Assembly: GCA_937989875.1 (NCBI GenBank)
Contig: CALKBO010000035.1
Location: forward strand, 1-64,000
Direction of reading: 5' to 3'
From: an uncultured Collinsella sp.
GTDB taxonomy: Bacteria > Actinomycetota > Coriobacteriia > Coriobacteriales > Coriobacteriaceae
Length of the DNA stretch: 64,000 bases
Shown: positions 42,106 through 49,134 of the stretch, one piece after another
Layout: each line of letters opens with the position of its first letter
Numbering within the stretch: the first letter of the stretch is position 1
The notes under the pieces: generated by a model
The model's database searches: none
What the model was told of the DNA's origin: nothing
What the model saw: only the letters and a program-made list of their open reading frames with translations
Translations under genes and position numbers: made by a program

Positions 42106-42130
42106 GGCCCGAACCAATACGGTCCGGGCC
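42106..42130 (-). terminator. Intrinsic terminator between pdxR and the reverse rubrerythrin gene
   Basis: GGCCCGAACC and GGTCCGGGCC form the stem (one mismatch) with loop AATAC. On the minus strand it is followed by TTTTTC. Confidence 0.75.
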
Positions 42131-42165
42131 TCATCGAGCTTGAGGTTATGTCTCAGGCGGTTGGC

Positions 42166-42726
42166 TTAGCCAAAGTAGCGCTTGAGCAGGCCGGCAAAAG
42201 CTTTGCCGTGGCGGGCCTCGTCACGAGCCATCTCGTGCACGGTGTCGTGGATGGCATCGAGGCCAGCGGCCTTGGCGCGCTTGGCAAGATCGGTCTTGCC
42301 GGCGGTGGCGCCGTTCTCGGCCTCAACGCGCATCTCGAGGTTCTTCTTGGTGGAGTCGGTCACGACCTCGCCCAGGAGCTCGGCGAACTTGGCGGCATGC
42401 TCCGCCTCCTCGTGGGCAGCCTTCTCCCAGTACAGGCCGATCTCGGGATAGCCCTCGCGATGAGCAACACGAGCCATGGCCAGGTACATACCGACCTCAG
42501 AGCACTCGCCCTCAAAGTTAGCGCGCAGGTCGGCAACGATGTCCTCGGAGACGCCCTCCATCTTGGCGACACCCACGACGTGCTCGGCAGCCCACTCGAG
42601 CTGGCCCTCCTCCTGCTTCAGGAAACGAGAACCGGGAACGCCGCACTGGGGGCACTTAAAATCCTCGGGCAGCTGGTCGCCGTCGAACTCTTCCACATAA
42701 CCGCAAACGGGGCAAACAAACTTCAT
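42166..42726 (-). CDS. Reverse rubrerythrin (rubredoxin domain first)
   Basis: A 186-residue non-haem iron protein. The rubredoxin-like domain is N-terminal (FVCPVCGYV, then FKCPQCGVPG), followed by a ferritin-like four-helix diiron domain with HEEAEHAAKF and DEARHGKAF carrying the second-half ligands. This order is the reverse of classical rubrerythrin and matches revRbr of anaerobes, which reduce hydrogen peroxide or oxygen using NADH through rubredoxin. Its presence supports an anaerobic lifestyle. AAAGGA lies before ATG 42726. A GC-rich hairpin at about 42762-42790 lies in the 5' leader, and TAATAG further upstream is a possible -10. Confidence 0.9.
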   Translation of the reverse strand: MKFVCPVCGYVEEFDGDQLPEDFKCPQCGVPGSRFLKQEEGQLEWAAEHVVGVAKMEGVSEDIVADLRANFEGECSEVGMYLAMARVAHREGYPEIGLYWEKAAHEEAEHAAKFAELLGEVVTDSTKKNLEMRVEAENGATAGKTDLAKRAKAAGLDAIHDTVHEMARDEARHGKAFAGLLKRYFG

Positions 42727-42884
42727 GATTTGATCCTTTCGATCGATGGCGATTGCGCGCTCGTCCGGTCCCGTAAGGGCCCTCTCCGGACGTGCGTCTT
42801 GACGAGTTCTATTATCCATAAATGCGACCAAATGTGAAGCCTATTAGGAATGATTTTTAATAAAACAATTTTGAGATATGAAGA

Positions 42885-42964
42885 TGTTGATTGATTAACG
42901 ATTGGCAGGCCGTCTTTGACCGCCGATGAGTACAATCGGGCGAGCAAATGTTGACCAATCAACA
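42885..42964. promoter_or_regulatory. Paired TGTTGA operators upstream of the ADH-ALDH operon
   Basis: TGTTGATTGATTAAC (42885-42899) and TGTTGACCAATCAACA (42949-42964) share the pattern TGTTGA-N3-AT(T/C)AAC; the second is a perfect palindrome with a four-base spacer. They flank a TACAAT box at 42931-42936. The second copy ends 18 bases before the ADH start, so a repressor there would block transcription. The regulator is not encoded nearby. Confidence 0.6.
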
Positions 42965-42982
42965 AATGAAGGAGTTTCCTTT

Positions 42983-44203
42983 ATGCATTTAGCCCGTCGT
43001 GCCTGGTGCCGAACATATCAGACGGTTTTTCGCATTGCATTGCCGATCCTGCCCTATACCGAGCCGCGCATTTTGGAGCATGCCGAGGATGTGCCCGCGG
43101 TGCTTCAAAAGCGCTCGATCCAGAAGGCCCTTATCGTGACGGATCCCGGCATTGCCCGTCTGGGGCTCACGGCATCACTCGAGCGTGCGCTTACGGCTCA
43201 GGGGATTGGCGTTACGGTCTATGCCGAAACGCGTATGAACCCCACAGTCTCGAATGTGGAGGAAGCGGCGGCGCTGTATCGCGAGAACGACTGCCAGGCC
43301 ATTATCGGCTTTGGCGGTGGTTCGGCCATGGACTGCGCCAAGGGCGTGGGAGCACGTATCGCGCAGCCAAACAAGCCCATCAACAAGATGCGCGGCCTGT
43401 TGCGCGTCCACCGTCTCCTGCCGCTGCTTATTGCGGTTCCCACTACCGCCGGTACGGGAAGCGAAGTCACGCTCGCGGCGGTTATCACCGATGACGAGAC
43501 GCACTATAAATACCCCATTAACGACTTTGTGCTTATCCCGCGTTTTGCGGTCCACGACCCCGAGTTTACGCGCGGGTTGCCGGCGTCCATTACGGGGCAG
43601 ACGGGTATGGATGCCCTGACGCATGCTGTCGAGGCCTTTATCGGGCGAAGCACCACGCCCTATACGCGCAAGATGGCGCGACAGGCGGTTCAGCTCATCC
43701 GCGATAATTTGCTTGAGGCCCATGAGCATGGAGACAACATGCGTGCGCGTCGCAATATGCTTTCGGCGGCGTATAAGGCGGGCGTTGCCTTTACGCGCTC
43801 CTATGTTGGATACGTTCATGCCATCGCACACAGCTTGGGCGGGCGTTACGGGATTCCGCACGGCTTGGCCAACGCGATCATCCTGCCGCACATGCTTCGC
43901 GCTTATGGTGACGCCGCCGCTCCCAAGCTTGCCGATCTTGCTCGCATGGCGGGCATTGCGCCGGCTACCGCGCAGGACAGTCTTGCGGCCGAGGCCTTTA
44001 TCGATTGGGTCGACCGCATGAACGAGGCCCTGGGAATCCCCAAATATGTCTCGGGTATTCGCCGCTCCGATATTCCGCAAATGGCGGTCCATGCCGATGC
44101 CGAGGCCAATCCCCTGTACCCCGTTCCGCTTTTGATGGACCGCCCGGAGCTCGAGCATATGTACGAGGTCGTCGCGGGTGGTATGTTTGAGGACGAGAAC
44201 TAG
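42983..44203 (+). CDS. Iron-containing alcohol dehydrogenase
   Basis: A 406-residue group III (iron-dependent) dehydrogenase. The NAD-binding GFGGGSAMDCAKGVGAR, the PTTAGTGSEVT signature and the metal site MDALTHAVEAFIG with the downstream VGYVHAIAHSLGG and IPHGLANAIILPH are all present. It likely interconverts alcohols and aldehydes in the cytoplasm. The ALDH gene follows after eight bases, so the pair could convert an aldehyde to acid and alcohol or run the reverse route. ATG 42983 has GGAG; an in-frame ATG at 42926 lies upstream but would include the operator. Confidence 0.92.
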   Translation: MHLARRAWCRTYQTVFRIALPILPYTEPRILEHAEDVPAVLQKRSIQKALIVTDPGIARLGLTASLERALTAQGIGVTVYAETRMNPTVSNVEEAAALYRENDCQAIIGFGGGSAMDCAKGVGARIAQPNKPINKMRGLLRVHRLLPLLIAVPTTAGTGSEVTLAAVITDDETHYKYPINDFVLIPRFAVHDPEFTRGLPASITGQTGMDALTHAVEAFIGRSTTPYTRKMARQAVQLIRDNLLEAHEHGDNMRARRNMLSAAYKAGVAFTRSYVGYVHAIAHSLGGRYGIPHGLANAIILPHMLRAYGDAAAPKLADLARMAGIAPATAQDSLAAEAFIDWVDRMNEALGIPKYVSGIRRSDIPQMAVHADAEANPLYPVPLLMDRPELEHMYEVVAGGMFEDEN

Positions 44204-44211
44204 GAGGGTCC

Positions 44212-45591
44212 ATGAACACCGAGGAAATTGCGCGCATCGTCGGCGATCAGCGCGCCTACTTTAAGACGCACGCCACGTTTGATGTTGATGCTCGACGTCG
44301 TGCACTCGTGAGTTTACGCGATGCGGTGCGGGCCCACGAGGCCGATATTGCCCATGCGCTCAAGACCGATTTGGGAAAGTCGCATGACGAGGCCTATATG
44401 TGCGAGATCGGCACGTCGCTTTCCGAGATTCGTCATCAGATTGCGCATGTGGCTCGATGGAGTCGTCCGCGCCTGCGTCCGTGTGACCTTGCCAATGCCG
44501 TGAGCGTGTGCAAAACGCAAGCCGTGCCCTATGGCGTCACGCTCATCATGGCGCCCTGGAACTATCCGTTTTTGCTGACGCTCGAGCCGCTCGCTGGCGC
44601 CCTTGCCGCGGGCAATACTGTGGTCATCAAGCCGAGCGCCTATGCTCCGGCTTCGAGCGCGGTGCTCAAGCAAATCTGTGAAGAGGCATTTGATCCGCGC
44701 CTGGTGATGGTTGTCGAGGGCGGGCGCGCCGAAAACGAAGCGCTGCTCGACGAGTGCTGGGACAAGATCTTCTTTACCGGTAGCGTTCCGGTCGGCAAGC
44801 TCGTTATGGAGCGCGCAAGTAAAAACCTTACGCCCGTGACGCTTGAACTGGGTGGAAAGAGTCCCTGCATCGTGGATGCGACGGCAAACTTGAAGGTCGC
44901 GGCGCGGCGTATCGCCTTTGGCAAATGGCTCAACGTGGGGCAGACCTGCGTGGCGCCCGACTACCTGCTGGTCGATACGCGCGTGCACGACGAGCTGCTG
45001 GGCCTCATCAAGGAAGAGACCCGCCGTATGTTTGGCGAGCATCCGCTCGATAACGAGGATTACGGGCATATCGTCAACGCCAAGCATTTTGCGCGCGTGC
45101 GCGGGCTGATCGATCCCGATAAGGTCGTGCTTGGAGGCACCGCGCGGGAGACTTCGCTGAAGATCGAGCCGACGATTTTGGACGGCGTGACCCCCGATGA
45201 CGCCGTGATGCAGGAGGAGATCTTCGGTCCCATCTTGCCGGTGCTGACGTTTGAGAGCCTAGACGAGGCCGAAGCGTTTATTACGGATCGTCCGACGCCG
45301 CTGGCCCTGTATATCTTTAGTCAGGATCGCGCAGTTCAGCAGCGCTTCATGCGTTACGTGCCCTTTGGCGGTGGCTGTGTCAACGACACGATCATGCACT
45401 TGGCTACGAGCCATATGGGCTTTGGCGGCATGGGCGCGAGCGGTATGGGGCGGTACCATGGACGCGAGAGCTTCGATACGTTTAGCCACAAGAAGAGTAT
45501 CGTGAACAAGGCAACTTGGCTGGACGTGCCGTTTCGGTATGCGCCCTACGCAAGCTGGAAGCACAAGTTCGTGCGCATGTTTGTGCATTAG
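44212..45591 (+). CDS. NAD(P)-dependent aldehyde dehydrogenase (class 3-like)
   Basis: A 459-residue aldehyde dehydrogenase of the short, class 3-like type (about 450-490 residues). APWNYPFLLTLEPLAGALAAGN, the general base in ELGGKSP, and the nucleophile Cys in NVGQTCVAPDY are clear. Its C-terminus is hydrophobic/basic (FRYAPYASWKHKFVRMFVH), resembling membrane-associated fatty-aldehyde enzymes. It starts eight bases after the ADH stop with AGGAGG, indicating one transcript. Substrate chain length cannot be read from sequence. Confidence 0.92.
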   Translation: MNTEEIARIVGDQRAYFKTHATFDVDARRRALVSLRDAVRAHEADIAHALKTDLGKSHDEAYMCEIGTSLSEIRHQIAHVARWSRPRLRPCDLANAVSVCKTQAVPYGVTLIMAPWNYPFLLTLEPLAGALAAGNTVVIKPSAYAPASSAVLKQICEEAFDPRLVMVVEGGRAENEALLDECWDKIFFTGSVPVGKLVMERASKNLTPVTLELGGKSPCIVDATANLKVAARRIAFGKWLNVGQTCVAPDYLLVDTRVHDELLGLIKEETRRMFGEHPLDNEDYGHIVNAKHFARVRGLIDPDKVVLGGTARETSLKIEPTILDGVTPDDAVMQEEIFGPILPVLTFESLDEAEAFITDRPTPLALYIFSQDRAVQQRFMRYVPFGGGCVNDTIMHLATSHMGFGGMGASGMGRYHGRESFDTFSHKKSIVNKATWLDVPFRYAPYASWKHKFVRMFVH

Positions 45592-45599
45592 AAAAGGGC

Positions 45600-45640
45600 G
45601 CAGGTAATACGAACAAGTGTTCCTATTACCTGCATTTTGC
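45600..45640 (+). terminator. Intrinsic terminator of the ADH-ALDH operon
   Basis: GCAGGTAATA (45600-45609) pairs with TATTACCTGC (45624-45633) and is followed by ATTTTGC. Confidence 0.75.
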
Positions 45641-45696
45641 GTTAGACTACTGTTATGGAGCACGGATGGGCCAACTCCCTTTAGAAGGGATTTGGT

Positions 45697-45780
45697 ATGA
45701 ACGTAAGCGATGTTATTTCGTTATTGGCGTTGTTGATTGCGGCTATCGAACTCGGTCTGTTTATCGGCCGAATGAAATAG
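45697..45780 (+). CDS. Tiny membrane peptide, holin-like toxin candidate
   Basis: A 27-residue peptide, MNVSDVISLLALLIAAIELG followed by LFIGRMK. It has one continuous hydrophobic segment and a short basic tail. AGAAGGGA precedes the ATG. A GC-rich hairpin (CCGCC...GACGG type) follows the stop at 45781-45806. Size, layout and downstream hairpin resemble Hol-Tox/TxpA-type type I toxins. Alternatively it may be an ordinary small membrane regulator. No antisense RNA promoter could be identified with confidence. The remaining sequence to 46016 shows no supported gene. Confidence 0.5.
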   Translation: MNVSDVISLLALLIAAIELGLFIGRMK

Positions 45781-46016
45781 CCGCCCCCGCGTAAGCGAAG
45801 ACGGCCACTTCTCACGATGAAAACGTGTATCGGAGTTGGCAAGACCCGCGGCAACGAGTGCCATCCGTGTTCCTATCTTATCTGCAAGCGTTCTGTCGCG
45901 CAAGCGTTGAGGCAAACGATTGAAGGACGCAGACAGGATGTATTTGTGTCCGCACGGGACCGTAGACTTCTCAATAAGGTTACACACCGGTTTATCCGGC
46001 CGTTAGAGGAGCTGCT

Positions 46017-46343
46017 ATGTACGAGCCTTCGCGTGTTCTTCTGTCATTTCACATTGCAGGATTTCAGTATGCCGATGGCGCCTTGGTCTTGGGCGATCTT
46101 AAAGCGGGCGATAAACTGACGCTGTGTGCCGAGCGCGATAATCCCCATGACCCCGAGGCAGTTGCGATCTACTATGGCAAGACCAAACTTGGCTACGTTC
46201 CGGGAAACGAGGTCGGCCCACTGTCCCTGATGATGTATTACGGCCACGAGGACGTATTTGAGGCCCGTGTGCAACAGGTTGCCCCCGAACGCAGCCCGTG
46301 GCATCAGGTGCGCGTTGGCCTCTATGTGGTGGATGCTCGCTAG
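46017..46343 (+). CDS. HIRAN-domain protein
   Basis: A 108-residue protein that is essentially one HIRAN domain. SFHIAGFQYADG at the start, LTLCAERDNPHDPEAVAIYY and GKTKLGYVPGNEV are the defining motifs. HIRAN domains bind single-stranded or free DNA ends, and stand-alone forms are common in bacteria without known roles. GAGGAG precedes the ATG. It is followed at 18 bases by a small acidic protein gene and then a phosphoesterase and a DUF2130 gene, so a DNA-processing neighbourhood is possible (inference). Confidence 0.87.
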   Translation: MYEPSRVLLSFHIAGFQYADGALVLGDLKAGDKLTLCAERDNPHDPEAVAIYYGKTKLGYVPGNEVGPLSLMMYYGHEDVFEARVQQVAPERSPWHQVRVGLYVVDAR

Positions 46344-46361
46344 TCGGCAAGGGAGGCGGCC

Positions 46362-46595
46362 ATGTTTGATGACGACGACCTATTCAATCTGACAGACGAT
46401 TCGTTTGAGTGGGATCTGCTACTCGATGACGATGAGTTGGAGCAGGATCGTAGGAAACGGCAGGGCAAGAAAACTCAGGGTGACGCTTCGAAAAAGCAAA
46501 CAAGCGCCGCCGCGGACTGTTCGGTGGGCTCTTTGGATAACCGCCGCATCGCTACGTCTGTATACTTAGCACGAGTTGAACACGTTGCGAAATGA
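46362..46595 (+). CDS. Small acidic hypothetical protein
   Basis: A 77-residue protein with a very acidic first 30 residues (MFDDDDLFNLTDDSFEWDLL) and a basic middle (DRRKRQGKKTQ). No domain is recognised and no membrane segment is present. It has a good GGGAGG ribosome site and lies 18 bases after the HIRAN gene and 11 bases before the phosphoesterase gene, so it is probably expressed. The C-terminal 30 residues look less constrained, so part of the frame could be fortuitous. Function unknown. Confidence 0.55.
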   Translation: MFDDDDLFNLTDDSFEWDLLLDDDELEQDRRKRQGKKTQGDASKKQTSAAADCSVGSLDNRRIATSVYLARVEHVAK

Positions 46596-46606
46596 GGACA
46601 TAGACG

Positions 46607-47152
46607 ATGATGTGGTTTACCGCCGACCTGCACCTGGGCGATACGAATACCTTGCACGATATGGATCGGCCGTTTGATTCGGTCGAGGAGATGAACCGCA
46701 AGGTCATCGATGCCGTCAATGAGTGCGTGGCGGCGGACGACCGTCTCTATATTCTGGGTGACTTTACTTATCGTTTGCCCCTGGCGGAGGCGGTGCGCCT
46801 GCGCGAACGCATCGAATGCCAGAACGTAACGCTCATCCGTGGTAACCATGACGGCGACTGGGAAGATCCAGCTGCGCCCCAAATCTGGGATGACGTGCGC
46901 GATTATCTGGAAGTCGCTCCCGGTTACGCCAAAGGCCATCGCCTGGTAATGAGCCACTACCCCATGCTCAGCTGGAATGGAAAGGCGCGTGGCGCCATCA
47001 TGCTGCACGGGCATATCCACAGCAGGGGAGACCGCACCAACGCGCGCAACCGCGATCGCGAACGCCCGATCCTGCGCTATGACGTTGGCCTTGATGCCAA
47101 CGACTACAGACCCGTAAGCCGTGACCAAATCCTTGACTTCTTTGGACTGTAA
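46607..47152 (+). CDS. Calcineurin-like metallophosphoesterase
   Basis: A 181-residue phosphoesterase with the full metal-ligand set: FTADLHLGD (Asp, His), ILGDFTY (Asp), RGNHDGD (Asn, His), SHYPM (His) and LHGHIHS (two His). It resembles YfcE/Rv-type small phosphodiesterases and predicted phosphoesterases beside nucleic-acid-handling genes. It probably hydrolyses a phosphodiester in the cytoplasm. GAGG lies upstream of the ATG pair at 46607. It may be in one transcript with the HIRAN and acidic-protein genes. Confidence 0.88.
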   Translation: MMWFTADLHLGDTNTLHDMDRPFDSVEEMNRKVIDAVNECVAADDRLYILGDFTYRLPLAEAVRLRERIECQNVTLIRGNHDGDWEDPAAPQIWDDVRDYLEVAPGYAKGHRLVMSHYPMLSWNGKARGAIMLHGHIHSRGDRTNARNRDRERPILRYDVGLDANDYRPVSRDQILDFFGL

Positions 47153-47171
47153 TTTTCAAACTGTCACTCAA

Positions 47172-47206
47172 ACCACCACAAAGGGGACAGGCACCTTTGT
47201 GGTGGT
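47172..47206. repeat. GGGACAG-loop palindrome, copy 4
   Basis: ACCACCACAAAGG and CCTTTGTGGTGGT arms enclose GGACAGGCA. It matches copy 3 except for one compensated base pair in the stem. It lies 20 bases after the phosphoesterase stop. Confidence 0.8.
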
Positions 47207-47302
47207 CCTGGCGCCGTTGCCATTATGGCGGCGGCGCCTTTTTTGTCCGTGCGGCGCGGTAGAGTGTAGCCGGTTGATATTTGCGTCCATCGAGGAGCTG
47301 CT

Positions 47303-49060
47303 ATGAACGAGATCAAGTGCCCGCATTGCGGCGAAGTTTTTAAGGTCGATGCGTCCGGCTATGCGGATATCGTCAAGCAAGTACGCGATGCCGAGTTTTC
47401 GCGCGACCTGGACGAGCGTGTGAAGGCAGTCCAGCGCGAGGGCGAGCAGGCGCTGGAGCTTGAGCGCTCGCGTTCGACGGCTGCCTTGCAGGAGGCAGAG
47501 TCTCAGCGCAACGCTCAGCTTGTCGAGCAGAAGAACACTGCGGATCAGAAACTGGCGCAAGAGGTTGCCAAGCGCGATGCTGAGCTTGCCGAGCTGCGCG
47601 CTAAGCTCGAGGGCGCTGCCGCAGAGCGCGAGAGTGCAAGCCAGCGCGCGGCGGTAGAGGCACGAGCCAATGCTCAAAAGGAAAATGCCGAACTCCAGCG
47701 TGAGATTGATAGCCTGCGTGCGCAGCTTGGGCGCAAAGATGACGAAGCAAAGCTTGCCGAGTCGGCGGCGCGCAACGCTGCTCAAAACGATTTAGCTGCA
47801 CGCGACGCTCAGATTGCCGAGCTACAGGCCAGGCTTGCCGCGGCGGACAAGGCCCAGGAGATGGCGCTTGCCGCTGCCGCGGCAGAGTCGCAGCGTGAGC
47901 TCGATGCCGCTCGCAGCGAGGCCGAGCGCGCGCTTGCTGACTATCGCGCGAAGGTGCAAGAGAAGTTTTCCGCCGCAAAGGCTCAGTCCGAGCAAGAGGC
48001 CGAGGGCCTGCGTGCCCAGCTGCGCGAGCAGGAACTGATGGCAAAAATGAACCTGTCGAAGGCGGTCGCCGCGGCGGAGCGAGAGCGCGATGAGGCGCGT
48101 GCCAAACTGACGAGCGAGCTGGCGGTGCGCGATTCTCGCGAGGAACAGGCCAAGGCGGCACACGAGCTCGAGCTTGCGCAGGCCAAGCGTGCGAGTGACG
48201 AGTTGATTCGCTACAAGGACGAAGAGATTGAGCGTCTTAAGGACATGAAGGTACGCCTGTCCACCAAGATGGTGGGCGAGTCGCTCGAGCAGCACTGTGA
48301 GACCGAGTTTAACCGCCTACGCATGACAGCGTTTCCTAACGCGTACTTCGAGAAGGATAACGATGCGTCCGAGGGCACCAAGGGCGACTTTATCTTCCGC
48401 GAGTGCGATGCGAGCGGCAACGAGGTCATTTCGATTATGTTCGAGATGAAAAACGAGAACGATGAGACAGCGACCAAGCACAAGAACGAGGACTTCTTTA
48501 AGAAACTCGATCACGATCGTCGCCAGAAAGGCTGTGAGTACGCGGTGCTCTGCACACTGCTCGAGCCCGAAAGCGAGCTCTATAACGCAGGGATAGTCGA
48601 CGTGAGCTATCGCTACGAGAAGATGTACGTGATCCGCCCGCAGTTCTTCATTCCCATGATCACGCTGCTGCGCAACGCCGCCATGGGTTCGCTGCGCTAT
48701 AAGCAGGAGCTGGCGGAGTACAAGCAGCAGAACATCGACGTCACGAACTTCGAGGCCAAGATGGAGAAGTTCAAGAACGACTTCGGCCGCAACTATGAGC
48801 TTGCGAGCCGTAAGTTCCAGACGGCGATCGAGGAGATTGACAAGACGATTAGCCATCTGCAGAAAACCAAGGAGGCGTTGCTGTCCTCCGAGAACAATTT
48901 ACGTCTAGCCAACAAGAAGGCCGACGATCTTACCATTCGCAAGCTCACCTGGGGCAACAAGACCATGAAGGCGGCGTTTGACGAGGCGCACGGGGCTGCG
49001 ACAGGGGCAAACGATGAGCCCGCCGAGGCGGATTCGTATGAGGTCGAGGATGCCGAGTAG
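47303..49060 (+). CDS. DUF2130 protein: zinc ribbon, long coiled coil, nuclease-like C-terminal domain
   Basis: A 585-residue protein. It begins with a small zinc ribbon (IKCPHCGEVFKV, one CxxC pair visible). Residues about 30-330 are an Ala/Glu/Arg-rich coiled coil. The DUF2130 domain follows (MVGESLEQHCETEFNRLRM onward). Within it GDFIFRE and FEMKNE are spaced like the Asp and Glu-x-Lys of PD-(D/E)XK nucleases, which I note as a visible pattern, not proof of activity. It may act on DNA or at the nucleoid. GAGGAG precedes the ATG. No regulator or partner can be named. Confidence 0.82.
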   Translation: MNEIKCPHCGEVFKVDASGYADIVKQVRDAEFSRDLDERVKAVQREGEQALELERSRSTAALQEAESQRNAQLVEQKNTADQKLAQEVAKRDAELAELRAKLEGAAAERESASQRAAVEARANAQKENAELQREIDSLRAQLGRKDDEAKLAESAARNAAQNDLAARDAQIAELQARLAAADKAQEMALAAAAAESQRELDAARSEAERALADYRAKVQEKFSAAKAQSEQEAEGLRAQLREQELMAKMNLSKAVAAAERERDEARAKLTSELAVRDSREEQAKAAHELELAQAKRASDELIRYKDEEIERLKDMKVRLSTKMVGESLEQHCETEFNRLRMTAFPNAYFEKDNDASEGTKGDFIFRECDASGNEVISIMFEMKNENDETATKHKNEDFFKKLDHDRRQKGCEYAVLCTLLEPESELYNAGIVDVSYRYEKMYVIRPQFFIPMITLLRNAAMGSLRYKQELAEYKQQNIDVTNFEAKMEKFKNDFGRNYELASRKFQTAIEEIDKTISHLQKTKEALLSSENNLRLANKKADDLTIRKLTWGNKTMKAAFDEAHGAATGANDEPAEADSYEVEDAE

Positions 49061-49083
49061 GGGATAGCGTATAGTGCAAAAAC

Positions 49084-49113
49084 GGGGCCGCTGGCGATAT
49101 TGCCAACGGCCCC
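49084..49113 (-). terminator. Intrinsic terminator between convergent DUF2130 and helicase genes
   Basis: GGGGCCG-CT-GGC and GCC-AA-CGGCCCC arms form the stem. On the minus strand it is followed by TTTTTGC. Confidence 0.75.
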
Positions 49114-49134
49114 GCTTCGTTCCAGTATGTACGG

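Noticed and set aside
45817..46119. 100-residue frame overlapping the HIRAN gene start
   Set aside because: It overlaps the HIRAN start in another frame, lacks a ribosome site and has no family resemblance.
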